A stretch of 64,000 bases of DNA from Cryptocoryne crispatula var. balansae (Eukaryota; Streptophyta; Magnoliopsida; Alismatales; Araceae), in the NCBI GenBank assembly GCA_036172225.1, contig CM069930.1, positions 19,976,530-20,040,529 on the forward strand, given 5' to 3'. Under the pieces are notes generated by a model. The model saw nothing but the letters and a program-made list of their open reading frames with translations, had not been told where the DNA came from and made no database searches. The position numbers were made by a program, and so were the translations under genes. This document shows positions 33,248 through 44,637 of the stretch, piece by piece (within the stretch, counting starts at the first letter, position 1; each line of letters begins with the position of its first letter).

Positions 33248-34900
33248 TGTCGACTCCATAAATGGGTTCCAGATCAGCACCTCAAGAGAAGGAGAAAGAT
33301 GGAATAGGGGAAAGGGAGTGAATCAAAAAACACTCGGAAAGCGATAAAATCCTCACCTCGATCTCACTCTCACATTGATCCCTGAAATTTCATCTCACGG
33401 CATCGCTCGAGCACTGGAGATGGTTCGGGTCATGTGGGAGGAGAGTGAGGAATGAATTAACTTAGAACATGATAAGAGAAATTGTGGTCGCGAGGAGTCG
33501 CGGGCTTCGCTTTATGGAATTGAAAAATAAGAAATGAGTTGAATGACCGTGTGTACCTTAGCGCAAGAGATTGGGATGTGAGTTCAACCTTCTTCTTCTT
33601 CGGCCGGCCGATGAAGAAGAGTCCAACTGATGCTAACTTGATCAATCTGTGCAACTTAAAACAATGAACAAAGTGAAGTGCTTGATTAAACTTGATAGAA
33701 GTGTAGAAACTGTAATAAGAAGATGAGAGATAAGCAATTGAAACCGAACTCACCGGCTTTGGGGTGAGCCTTAACCCCTTTTTTATGTTTTTGATTATGT
33801 AAGAATGATGCAAAATTAACCAAAAGATGTTTTAAAACAGTATATAAACTGAGTGAAATGAGTTGAGAAAGCTAGAGTGGATTGGCTTGAGTTGAAGCCG
33901 AGTTGGTTGAAACAAGCTAGTTTGGGTAGCCTTTCACCCTTCTGGTGTGACTTCAGTGTAGAAAATTATACAGATGATCCTGATGTTAGAATCAAGTGCT
34001 GTTTGTTTCTATGGATGGAAAACTCAAAGGGGAACATATCTCCTGTTGATGACTTCTCTAGAATATGTCCGTACAGGCCTGTGGAAAAGCAAAAATTGGA
34101 CGGATATGAAAAAGTAGAACCTAGATGCGTGCCCTCGGTGCAGCAATCACCACGGACAAACGGCAAGTCAAAATCAAATGCTGTCATTTTAAATGAAAGA
34201 GCACGAAGAGAAGAACAATTCTTATTTTTACGACTTTTACAGAAGAAGGCTCATATTTACTGTAGAAGCTGATGAAATCGGTTGATGTAGAACGCATGGA
34301 TTGAGCCTTCTCCTTTGTTTCGAGATCTGTCTCTCAACGTTGGCAAGGATTTAAACGTCGGGATGGCTTTGGGAGAGAGCTTGGATGACCTCAAGACAAG
34401 CTAGGCATGGGGGGTTCAACCTTCGGTCATTGGGAATAGCCCTCAATTTGTAGAGATTGAAACCGGTGCAAAATATGAAAACTGGCCCGACCACGCCCCC
34501 GGCTTTCAAAGGAAGTGGGAGGGCGTAGGGCGCACCCTCCACCTAAGGGCGCTCAGGGCGCGCCCTCCTATTTCAAAGGGAGCAGGGCGCGTTACGCATC
34601 TTATTGCTAAAAATTGCCGAAACCTTCCGAAAATTGGTAAAAATCCGACTTGATAAGTTGAATGTGCCACCGACTTGGGGGTATGGTCAAAATAATCGAT
34701 CTTAAGCTGGGAAACTTTCTAAAATCTGGTTTAGAAGGTGCTAATCGGGGTAATTTCTGATTTTCAGAAATTGACCGTGTAATTTCAAAGGAAGTGGGTG
34801 TGTGTAGGGCATGCACCCGAATTGAAGGCATGTAGGGCGTGCCCCCAGGGTGAGGGTGCTTTGACCGCGCCCTCCCATTTCAAAGGGGGCGGGGGCATGG
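33248..34900 (-). repeat. Element B left LTR, part 1
   Basis: Plus-strand start TGTCGACTCC, the complement of the LTR end GGAGTCGACA. It carries the U5 palindrome at 33590-33622, a mutated TATA region near 34446, and GC-rich 'gggcgcgccc' palindromes at 34488-34590 and 34795-34892. Interrupted by E at 34900. It matches 52438 to about 54050. Confidence 0.9.
34896..34900. repeat. Target site duplication of element E (left, CATGG)
   Basis: CATGG directly before the 5' LTR; the identical CATGG is at 50980-50984. Confidence 0.95.
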
Positions 34901-35409
34901 TGTAGACACGCCAAATTCGCCTAATTCAGAGCATAAAACTCATGTTTTATAGGGTAACATGTGGGATTGACCTTAGAATGATGCCGGGTCTTTTTAAGTT
35001 GATTTGGAGCTTCGCCGAACGAAATCGGATGTTTTCCGATGTTTACCGCAAAAAGCCGTAATTTCCGAGCGAAAGCTGCACGTAAATCGTGTGAACACGG
35101 AAATTGGCTGAATGACCAATGCCTAATGATCATGCATTGAAGGTTATGGTCATATTCACACCCCGGACAAGTTTTGTTGCATTCCGTACCTTTCCGGTTT
35201 GCCGTCGAAGTCATTTTGACCAGTATCGGACCTTATGTTCACTGCCCTAACTTCCGGACAAAATTCTGAAGTTTGGAGGGTGTGATGGCTGATCCGATGC
35301 TATAGAAAGCTTCTTCGGCCTGTTATCTTTCCAATGCAACAAACGGCGTCGAATTCCGAGTTCGGGAGTGTTCGCAATGGCTTCCGGAAGAAGGACGCGC
35401 AAAACCAGT

Positions 35410-35690
35410 CCCATGCGCCCGGGTTCCTGGTCACATGCGCCCGGGACCCGGGGCACGTGGCCATGCGCCCTACCAGTGAGGCACGTGGCCTTGTGCCCTC
35501 ACTTGAGGGCACATGCGCCCCACCTTTGAGGCACGAGGGACCCAGTTGTACCACTGAACCAACGGACTGATAAGACCAACATTCTCGAGATTTGTGCCCA
35601 TGCGCCCCCCCGGGGGCGCATGCGCCCTTTAGTGGGGCGCATGCGCCCTGCACCAGGGCACATGCACCCAGGGGTGGGGCGCATAGACCC
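35410..35690 (+). repeat. U3 GC palindrome array, 5' LTR of element E
   Basis: Repeated 'catgcgccc', 'gggcgcatgcgccc' and 'ggcacgtggcc' motifs, many self-complementary, ending about 35 bases before the TATA box. Same relative place as the palindrome array of element 1 although the sequence differs. Confidence 0.8.
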
Positions 35691-35724
35691 TATTTTTTAG
35701 CTCCGATAAGACCTTCTGTTCTCC

Positions 35725-35731
35725 TATAAAT
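35725..35731 (+). promoter_or_regulatory. TATA box, 5' LTR of element E
   Basis: TATAAAT in 'ctcctataaatgg'. The 3' LTR has the same box at 49962-49968 and LTR D at 62990-62996, which supports a conserved promoter. Confidence 0.78.
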
Positions 35732-36407
35732 GGACTCTGATTCTGGTCATTCCAGAGGCATGAGCACGACTCCCCAGGCATCTCAAGACATCCAACCACC
35801 CTCCTGCATCGATTTTGTGATTTTTAGAGAGAGAATTTCGAGTTTTTAGAGAGAGAAAAGTCGGTTCAAGAGAGAGGAAGGCTGTTCTGCAGGTGATCTG
35901 CCAAGTCTATCTTCTTCGGCCTCTACAGCAGTGTGTGGACGTCTGCTTCCCGAGCTCTCTTCATCAAAGTTCTTCCTCTCCAAGTTTTCTTCAGTTTGCA
36001 ATCGACGGCACTTGATTCTGAGGTCGGGGCTGGTCTTTACGAGCGCAGAAGAAAAGTCGCACCTGGCAGATCCTGGACTGCTTCTCGGCTTTTTCGACAA
36101 CACAAATTTGGCTATATCTTTCTCTATACAACTCAGAATCTTTCAGTTCTTTTTCTTATCTCTTTATTTAGTGATTCTTCATCTCCTATCATTTTTTTTA
36201 CATTTTTTTGAATTACTTTTATTCTGTTTATCCGAAAATTAAAAAAAAGGGGTTAGAGATAACCCGAATCCGGTCAGTTTCTAGTCAATTGTGTGTTTTA
36301 TGTTATTCTCTTTACATATACTCCACTTTGTCTAGTTCTAATTGTCTATTTCACTTGTTTGTTTGTCTAGTTGCATAGAATATCAAGCACCCACACGTTG
36401 AGGACTC

Positions 36408-36432
36408 TTCTTCATTGGCCGGCCGAAGAAGG
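36408..36432 (+). repeat. U5 palindrome, 5' LTR of element E
   Basis: TTCTTC, then ATTGGCCGGCCGA, then AGAAGG. Self-complementary apart from one T that is C in the 3' LTR copy at 50644-50669 and in LTR D at 63661-63690. Confidence 0.8.
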
Positions 36433-36748
36433 AGAAGCTTTAACTCACATTCTTCATGCTAAGGTACACACGGTCATTTCAATTCTATAAATCGGAACCC
36501 ACGGTTCCTGGAGACCACGTTTATTTCTTCTCACCCTCCTCCCACATGACCCGAACCGTCTCTTTGGTGATCGAGCGACGCCAAGGGATGAAAGTTCGAG
36601 GATCAATGTGACTGTGGGACCGAGGTGAGAGTTGCTTTCCGAGTTTTATTCCTTTATTTTCTCATCCCCTCTTGAGGTGATGATCTGGGTTCACGGACTT
36701 CCCTGAAAAGGAGAGGACCCCGTTGAATTTTCAGAGTCGACAGCTTTG

Positions 36749-36767
36749 TGGCGACCACGGTGGGACC
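36749..36767 (+). promoter_or_regulatory. Primer-binding site of element E
   Basis: TGGCGACCACGGTGGGACC six bases after the 5' LTR, identical to the site of element 1. Likely pairs with tRNA-Arg. Confidence 0.82.
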
Positions 36768-37942
36768 AGCAATGTCTTCAACCGTGGGTGCTTAGTGTTT
36801 TGTTTTGCAACTAGTTCTAAATCTAGACCGGTTCCCACGTGAGCCTTTCCTTCTTTCCATCTCTCTTAAACTTCATGCCATCTCATAATTTCTTATTTCA
36901 CCCATCTTTCATCAGATCTGAAGTGCCAAGTATGCCATTTAATTTCTGCATGTTATTTAAAACGGTTCCCACGTGAACCACCCTTTTCCTTTTAAACCGG
37001 TTCCCACGTGAACCAATCTCTTTCTTTACTTCGGTTCCCACGTGAACCAAACCACTTTCCTTAAGATCTATCCCCACTTGGATCAGATCTTTGTTCACCT
37101 TTAATTGGCCCCACGTGGCCCTCTTTTGATCATTCAAACCGGTTCCCACGGGAACCACCCCTTTACCCAAACCCGGTTCCCACGTGAACCACCTTTACCT
37201 TTTACCCCAGTTCCCACATTGGTCCCCACGTGGACCACCCTTTTGCTTGGCTATCAGATCTGAACCCTCTTCTTTCCATCACTTTTCACTATCTCCATTT
37301 GGCTCACATGAGAAACAAGTCTAGATTCTAGTTTCTAGTTGCTTGTCTAGTTTCTAATTGCTTGTCTGGTGTTGATTGCCTGTTTATTTAAGTTCATGTT
37401 TTGCTCATTACTTGCTTTATTACTTGATTGCATTCTCTGCTCCTTCTCTCTACCTCCTTCTTTTACACTTTTTTGAGGCGGGAGCTCACTCTCCTATTTA
37501 CCCCTCTCATCCAAAACACCCTCTTGGTGGATTCTGACCTCTCTTCTGGGATATTCCTTCCTAGTTGACTTGGTTGGCTTTCATCAAGGCCTCCGTAATT
37601 CCTCATACGTGGAGTATTCCTCTTCACGATCGGGTTGGTTGTACCACTCCCCAAAACCCGAAGCATCTTACGTTACCTACACGTGGTGAGATTGTGTGAA
37701 ACCTAGGTCATTGGAGATTGGAGTTAGGATCCTAACCCATTTGTTGAGAGAACAATTCTTAACAAAATTCATAAACCTAAAGTTTAATCAAAATCATTGC
37801 GTAATTTTGCTTTCAAGTGTTTGCATAACTTGCTTGTCAAACAAAAATTCAAACCTCTAACTTTTTGCAAAATACTAAAAAAAAAAAAACCAAAAAAAAG
37901 TTCTTTGTTTACTTTGTCAACTTGTTTGTTCCTTGAAGTTCA
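36768..37942 (+). other. Untranslated leader of element E with CACGTG repeat cluster
   Basis: 1.17 kb with no gene. From 36828 to 37232 there are nine to ten copies of 'ggttcccacgtgaacca' or the related 'ccccacgtgg(a/c)cc', most holding the palindrome CACGTG. The leader of D has the same repeat in a more numerous, mostly CGCGTG form. The remainder (37300-37940) is T/C-rich spacer and a block shared with the leaders of D and element 1 (37480-37680). Confidence 0.8.
36828..37232 (+). repeat. CACGTG-containing leader repeats of element E
   Basis: Irregularly spaced near-palindromes GGTTCCCACGTGAACC at 25-60 base intervals. CACGTG is the G-box bound by plant bZIP and bHLH factors. As RNA the copies could also fold as hairpins. 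No function is shown. Confidence 0.85.
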
Positions 37943-40427
37943 ATGCAACTAAGGTCTGGAAGACATGTTGGAATGGAAGAACAAGATGAACATCGAGAAC
38001 ATGAGATGGGTCATCAACCAAATCCGTCAGATGGTCGTGTTAATCCATTGTTTGAGTCAGAAGCGCAAGAGGTCCCTCAACCATTTGCTCCCCGTGATGT
38101 TGAACAACTCTTTAGGGAGTTGTCTCTCTATACCGACCCAGAAACCTATGCCCATATACAATCCATGGTGAAGGGAAAAATTACTTCAGATTAGGCTGAA
38201 GCCAATCAAGTTGCCTTATCTCCTCGTCCTCTGGTTCGACCACCACTTATTCAAGCACCCTTGGTTCAACCTCCTGTTGTTCAACAATCTATGATTCAAC
38301 CTCCTGTTGTTCAACGATCTATGATTCAACCATCATTAGCACAACCATCTATTGTTCAACCGTCTGTGGTCCAACCCTCATTTGTTCAGCCATCTTATTT
38401 CAACCATGTTGCTCCCTTGACCCATCAAGTCATGGGACAATCTTCAGTAAATTTGCCAAGTCATGCTCCTCAATTTCAGAACCATGTCTCCAACCACATA
38501 CCCCTACCAGTAAACCAAGAACCTGCTCTCACCAGGGCAATCATGGATCAGCTCACCCAGATGAATGAACGTTATGAAGAGCTCAGATGTCGCCTGGACT
38601 CCAAGTCAGTTCCTGAAATCTCCATTCCTTCTCTGCCAGTCCTACACCTGCCACCTTCTGAGCTACCAGTTTATCGCCGCTACAATGGTACTGTCAATCT
38701 TTTTCTCCACTTAAAAGATTTTCTTTATGAGTCCTCGTTCTGGAAAGATGATCGTAGGGTTCTTGCTTTCTTATTCCGCCGATCACTAGAAGGGTCTGCA
38801 TTGGAATGGTTCTACTCACTCGACTCCTTTGAGGCAGGAGACTTCGACATTGTCAAGACAAAATTCTTGCAGAGATACGAGAGACCGGGTGGCACCAAGC
38901 ATGCTCCATTACGTATTTGATTGCTGAGAAGATGAAGCCCGAAGAGGACTTCGTAAAGTTTGCTGATCGCTGGAGGGGAATGGCAGAAAAATTGACAGAT
39001 GTGATTTTTGAAGGGGAACAAGTGAAGATGCTCATTGGCAACACTACACCTGCCTTGAGGAATGTCTTGATCATGCACCGTCCTACCACAATGAATGAAT
39101 TCTATGACAGTGCCCGATACTTGCAATCCCACTTCAAGGATGCCACCATGATAAACCCTTTTGATCCTAAACCTAGAAACCTCAGGAAAACCCCCTTTGC
39201 ACCAGTTGGTCCTACAACCGAGGGAGTGGTCAACAATGAAGCTGTAAACATTGTGGGGAACTAGGGAGGGAACCATCAAAACCAGTTCAGAAACCCACCA
39301 CAAAACCATTCCTATTACCCCCCTCAACAATAGGTTAGGCCACCACAACCACGACAACCACAACTACCCCCGCAACCAGTAGCACAAACCTAGCAACCTC
39401 GTCAACCTGCCTACAATAGGGCACCGCCACCACCCAATCAAGCACCACGAAGGGGAGGTCCTAGGAGAGAGAACTACCAGCAACTCCCTTACTTCTTGAC
39501 CGACATCTTCAATGTACTCATGGTAGAGAAACAGTTGGAATTGCCCAAGGAAAGAGAGGTTTGGCCAACAAATGTTGATATGTCCCGATACTGTGCTTAC
39601 CACCGGTGTCCTGGTCACATTGTTGAAGTGTGTTTTCAATTCAAGGATTACATCCACGATCTGAATGACCAAGGCAGCATTGATTGGGTCCAAATGGGGG
39701 AATGCATACAGGTAATGAAGGCTAGGCAGCAGCAGCGGCAGCGTCCACCGGCTCAACCTCAACAACAACCTGGCTTGGGGATTGTCCAGAATCCGCTCCC
39801 ATTACATGCTCCCGCTCCAGCACCGGCGCCAGCACATCCAAACCCAGGAATTGGTCTAGTACACTCCATTGTCCAGGGAGATGCCAACCGTGCTCAAGGT
39901 TGGCAACTAGAAAGCCACAATACAACCATGCCTGTCAACCCGGCTAGGCCTCCTGCTATGAACCCTGCTAGACAGATAATCCGTGCACCTGCTACTCCAC
40001 AACTACCACAAAGCTCAATAACCCAACCACTGGCCGCCACTTCTTCTCGCCGGCCCATCATTAGGCCAGCCCCCTCTCTAACTACGCCTCCTTCAACCAT
40101 TGCTACACACCGGCCCTTGCTCATCCGACCACCACAATCATCACCAAACCTGAACCCCGACCTACGAGCTCTACCACTCCAAAACCCCAACCTATCATAC
40201 CACCACAACCTACACCTTCATCAACCACTCCCGCACCCCGGCCTCTTCTTATTAGGCCACCGGTATCACCATCACTACCACCTACAATTCCTACCCCTCT
40301 CGCCAACTAACCCAATCATCCTAGAACCATCAATCCCATTACCTATCATACCGCACCTACACCACCTGTTCCACCAGAACCCACCCCAGTTAACCCGTCA
40401 CCTCTACCCGACCGCCAAATAGCCCCG
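37943..40427 (+). pseudogene. Gag of element E, broken
   Basis: ATG at 37943 gives MQLRSGRHVG. The frame meets TAG at 38192, continues in phase through a VVQPS/MIQPP repeat (38261-38430) and the conserved block LPPSELPVYRRYNGTVN, FLFRRSLEGSALEWFYSL, then shifts frame near 38895. It continues as FVKFADRWRGMAEKL, meets more TAG codons at 39262-39395, holds the knuckle-like CAYHRCPGHIVEVC (39592-39633), and shifts again near 40140. The homologous element 1 Gag is intact, so these are decay. It ends in phase with the protease frame via VLRSGRMFQ. Confidence 0.9.
39592..39633 (+). other. Zinc-knuckle variant C-X2-H-X4-H-X4-C in Gag of E
   Basis: CAYHRCPGHIVEVC. Retroelement knuckles are normally C-X2-C-X4-H-X4-C; here the second ligand is His. 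Element 1 has the same ligand set (CLYHRFPGHTVENC, 20378-20419 minus strand). Confidence 0.75.
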
Positions 40428-41591
40428 GTGCTTCGGAGTGGGAGGATGTTCCAGCGGCTCTTTCCCCAAGCCGGAACTCAACCGCAGGAGCTAGTTGAGG
40501 AGGAACAAGTGGAAGAACTATTGCCAGGCACGGCGTATGATCTGTTAAAGCATTTGGATAAAACACTGGCCCGTATTTCCATACTTGAGTTGATCAAAAG
40601 ATCAAAGGTGCATCAGGAGATTCTACAAAAGTACTTGCAAAGGGTCATGGTGAATGTAGATCTCCCACCTGAGAAGATCACTACAGTGTTAGCCCCTAGA
40701 AGTGAGCACCCAACACTCACTTTCTCTCAGGAAGAATTAGCAGATCCAGACTTCAGGAGATATGCTTTGCATGTGGTTGTTATCATCTGCAATGTCGAAG
40801 TGAAATCATGTTTGGTTGACACTGGAGCTTCCATCAACGTTATGCTGCCAGAAACATTGCAGTTGTGCGGTATTTCTGAGCAAGAAATCAAGCCATCTTG
40901 TGCCATTGTGACGGCCTACGACAACTCCAAGAAGTCTGCACATGGGGTGGTCACACTAGAAGTCAAACTTGGACCATGTACGGTCACAACAGATTTTCAT
41001 ATTCTAGAATTGGATCCAACTTTTCGGGCTATACTTGGGAGGCCATATTTGGAGGCAATAGGAGCTGTGGCTTCAATAAACCACCAGTGCATAAAATTTC
41101 CCTTTAAAGGACAGGTGGTCAAGGTGACTAGCATGCCTATAAGGGACGAGCTGAACGATGCTTCTTTACCCCTAGGTCTGTCAATACAACCCCAGATCTC
41201 AGTGGGAGAATTACCAGAAGTCAGATGCATGACCGCCTCTCTACCAGACACACTGGGATGGCGGATGATGATGAAATTGGGCTATCAGCCTGGAAGAGGT
41301 TTAGGCAAGGATCTTCAGGGGATCACTCAGCCAATTAAAAATGCGAAAAGGCCACGCAGGCAGGGGTTGGGATATGAAGAGGGTTCCATCCCAAGGAGGA
41401 TCTTCCAGCCAGGATATGCCATGGGACTCCACACCTTCTTTATCAAAGGGGAGACCATGATGATGGCTGAAGATGGCAAAAGTTCTGTGATAAGAAAGGC
41501 TCCAGATGAAGAAGAAGAAGACTTGGAAGACTTATGCTTATCTTTGACTCGTTTGTTCTCAAGTGGGGAAGAGTATCAAGAACCACCCTAG
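40428..41591 (+). CDS. Protease / G-patch region of element E
   Basis: Reads LRSGRMFQRLF, then the LLKHLDKTLARISILELIKRSK helix block, then an aspartic protease with CLVDTGASINVMLP and AILGRPYLEAIG, then a G-patch-like GWRMMMKLGYQPGRGLGKDL. Acidic tail, then TAG at 41589. The frame before it is gag, in the same phase at the junction. The protease cuts the polyprotein. The true upstream start is unclear because gag decays; the region itself is open. Confidence 0.9.
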   Translation: MLRSGRMFQRLFPQAGTQPQELVEEEQVEELLPGTAYDLLKHLDKTLARISILELIKRSKVHQEILQKYLQRVMVNVDLPPEKITTVLAPRSEHPTLTFSQEELADPDFRRYALHVVVIICNVEVKSCLVDTGASINVMLPETLQLCGISEQEIKPSCAIVTAYDNSKKSAHGVVTLEVKLGPCTVTTDFHILELDPTFRAILGRPYLEAIGAVASINHQCIKFPFKGQVVKVTSMPIRDELNDASLPLGLSIQPQISVGELPEVRCMTASLPDTLGWRMMMKLGYQPGRGLGKDLQGITQPIKNAKRPRRQGLGYEEGSIPRRIFQPGYAMGLHTFFIKGETMMMAEDGKSSVIRKAPDEEEEDLEDLCLSLTRLFSSGEEYQEPP

Positions 41592-42152
41592 GGCAGACCA
41601 ATCTTGGATCATCTAGTTAAGCATACTACCCAAGTCAAAACCATTCCACGAGGCCCAAATATAACAATGCCATGTTTGAACCTCGTACCGTTGTTTCTAG
41701 ATCTTTTTGATGGGCTTCAGGGCCCACTTACCCACTTTGGGCCCATGTGCCCTCTTCAACCTTCCACTCTTATTGGGCCTGCTTGCCCATTTGCTTCCCT
41801 CATCAACTTCAGAACTGAGGGCTTTTCTCAACATGGGCTCACATGCCCATTTATTTCTGAAATCGGGTCCACATACCCGTTTACTTTTTTCATCAATTTT
41901 GGTCCCATGTGTCCACTTTCTGTTACTATTGGGCCCACGAGCCCCTTTTTCCCCTTTATTCTTAAGTTTTTCTCTCTGGTAATTCAGCCATCTTCTAGCA
42001 AGCCTCGAGTCACTCAGGCTCATTCTATCTTTTTACTCGAAATTTCTAAAAAAAAAACGTCTTCTCTGAAACTCACATTTCCATCGAGGAGACGTCTCTA
42101 CTCATCCCAGAGGGTGCTCCCAATCAGGGATCCCTCTTTTCTGAATCATTGA
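41592..42152 (+). pseudogene. Protease-RT linker of element E
   Basis: Continues the protease frame after the TAG at 41589. It encodes diverged GPxCPF phrases (FGPMCPL, IGPACPF, HGLTCPF) and ends LNH-stop at 42150-42152. The last ~100 bases overlap pol in the -1 frame. A run of ten A at 42048-42057 sits at the start of the overlap. In element 1 the corresponding end is PPDP-stop. Confidence 0.8.
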
Positions 42153-44637
42153 TCGATTTTCTCGATCCCCCCTCCACTGTAAATACCACCTTTCCACCTT
42201 TATCTTCAGTAGGTCAAGTTAGGTTAGGAAATAGGAAAGTCAGAGGTAAACTAGTTCCAAATAGGTATCTGCAACAATTGGCACAGAAATGCGTAGAGTG
42301 TGCAAGGCTGCCAAACTTTTTAGATAATACCATCCAGCTAGATGAAATCCGATATGAGGATGAGCATAACATAGATCATACTTTGGGAGTATATGAGGTG
42401 GTATCAGAGAAAGATCCCGAATCCGAGGATGAAATTGAGGACTTGGCTGATGCATATGCATCTGGACTTAGAAGATTTGAAGAACCATCAGCCACAGGGA
42501 ATGAACCAACCAAGGAACTGAATTTAGGAACCCTGGAAGATCCTAAGACTATCCTCATTAGTGCAAACCTCACTCCCTCAGAAGAACAACGTTTGATCAA
42601 AGTTTTGGAAGAATATAAGGACACGTTCGCATGGACATATGAAGACATGCCGGGATTAGATAATTCATTGGTTGAACATAGATTAACCTTGAAACCTGGA
42701 ACTACCCCGGTTAAACAAAAGCTCAGGAGGTTCCACCCTGATATTGCACTCAAAATGAAAGAAGAGCTCGACAAACTACATCAAGAAAAATTTATTAAAG
42801 TTGTCCTATATCCGCAATGGGTGGCTAACATAGTCCCTGTTATGAAGAAGGATGGACGAATTCGGATTTGTATAGATTTCAGGGACTTGAACCGAGCGTG
42901 TCCTAAAGATGATTTCCCTTTGCCTCATATCGATGTTTTGGTTGATAACACAGCTGGGTTTGAAATGCTTTCATTCATGAATGGCTATTCTGGATACAAT
43001 CAGATCCGGTTAGCTGAGGAGGACCAAGAAAAGACCTCGTTCACTACACCTTGGGGAACATATTGCTATGTTGTCATGCCCTTTGGGTTAAAGAATTCCG
43101 GTGCTACATATCAGAGGGCTATGATGGCTATCTTTCACGACATGATGCACACCCTTGTAGAGGTGTATGTGGATGATTTGGTTATCAAGTCCAAGAGTCG
43201 GGAAGATCATTCTGAAGTGCTAAGGAAGGTCTTGCAAAGAGCTAGAGAATACAAGCTAAAAATGAACCCTAAGAAGTGTACATTTGGAGTTTCATCAGGA
43301 AAGCTACTTGGGTTCATAGTAAGCAAAAGAGGCGTAGAGATCGACCCAAACAAGGCCAATGCAATTATTGGTATGCCTCCTCCGAAGAATATGAAAGAGC
43401 TTCGAGGATTGATTGGGAGGCTACAATTTGTCCGCCGGTTTATCTCACAACATTCCCAAAGGTGTAAACCTTTCTATGAGTTAACCAAGGCGGGGGCCGA
43501 GTTTAAATGGGATTCGAAGTGCCAGGAGGCGTTTGATGGGTTGAAAACATACCTCGGCAAGTCCCCCGTACTTAGACCACCAATTCCCGACAAACCTTTG
43601 GTCCTCTACATTTCGGTTCTTGAGAACTCTCTCGGGGCAGTCCTTGCACAAGTTGATGAAGAAGGGAAAGAACGAGCTACTTACTACTTGTCTAAGATGT
43701 TTGATGCTTGTGAGCTGAAGTACACTGTGGTAGAAAAGACATGCGCTACTCTTGTTTGGGTGGTTCAGAAACTCAAACATTATTTCCTTGCTCACCAAGT
43801 CAAGCTCATTGCTCGTATCAATCCTATTAAGTTTCTGTTAGAGAAGACAGTCTTGACTGATCGGTTAGGGCGATGGCAGAGTTTCTTATCCCAATTTGAT
43901 ATCACTTATGTCCCACAGAAGGCAATCAAGGGTTATGCTATTGCTGAACACCTTGCCCATCATCCCATACCCGTCTTTGACCCAGTCCGGTCGGAGTTCC
44001 CGGATGACGAACTAATGTCAGTCCGATCTTCCAATCTTTGGACATTATATTTTGACGGGGCTCTGAACTCTCATGGTAGAGGGATAGGTATTGTCCTTCT
44101 GTCACCTGAAGGTGTCACCATTCCACAGGCTTTTCAGCTTAACTTTCCAGCAACCAACAACATAGCTGAGTATGAAGCCTTCCTGGCCGGCCTGGAGGCC
44201 GCTCATTTCCATGGTGCCACCGAACTGAGGGTGATAGGTGATAGTCAATTGATCCTACGCCAAGTCTTATCCAAATACCGAACTTCCCATCCAAACCTCA
44301 AACCCTACCAGGAGCTCACCACCTGCTACATCAAGCTATTCTTCAAACTCACCTTTGTTCATGTCCCCCGCTCTCAGAATATCCTCGCCGATGCCTTAGC
44401 TTCACTAGCTTCATCTCTATCTGTCCCGCTAGGCAGGCAAGTGCGGACTATCCACATTTGTAAGAGGACAATTCCGGCAATTGAGGATGGACGTTTTCTG
44501 AAGGTTAAGGAAAGATTCAACAGAAAAGAATACTTGGAACATAAGGAAGAAATCTCCTTGATTGAGTTAGAAGAATTAGAAGAAGGTGAGAGACCTTGGT
44601 ATGACGAGATTGCGAGGTATTGTCAAGATCACCATAC
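42050..44637 (+). CDS. Reverse transcriptase with two RNase H domains, element E
   Basis: Open from 42050 in the -1 frame of the linker. Residues are counted from 42149. RT at about 180-370 with RICIDFRDLNRACPKDDFPLP and the catalytic YVDDL at 340-344. The first RNase H (about 480-570) reads VLYISVLENSLGAVLAQ, without the usual catalytic Asp, so is probably inactive. The second, archaeal-type RNase H (about 632-760) has YFDGA, AEYEAFLAGL, VIGDSQL and ILADALASL, a complete D-E-D-D set. It copies the RNA genome and removes the RNA. A 1-base loss near 44632 throws the integrase out of frame; the ORF runs on to 44704. Confidence 0.94.

Larger units (their letters stand above)
34901..36742 (+). 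repeat. Element E 5' LTR
   Basis: Starts TGTAGACACGCC and ends CAGAGTCGACA. In order: U3 with a 'gggcgcatgcgccc' palindrome array (35410-35690), TATA box at 35725-35731, an R/U5 part with an A-rich run and GGGGTT...AACCC hairpin at 36240-36270, and the U5 palindrome at 36408-36432 (one mismatch). No coding region. Matches 49142-50979. Confidence 0.96.
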
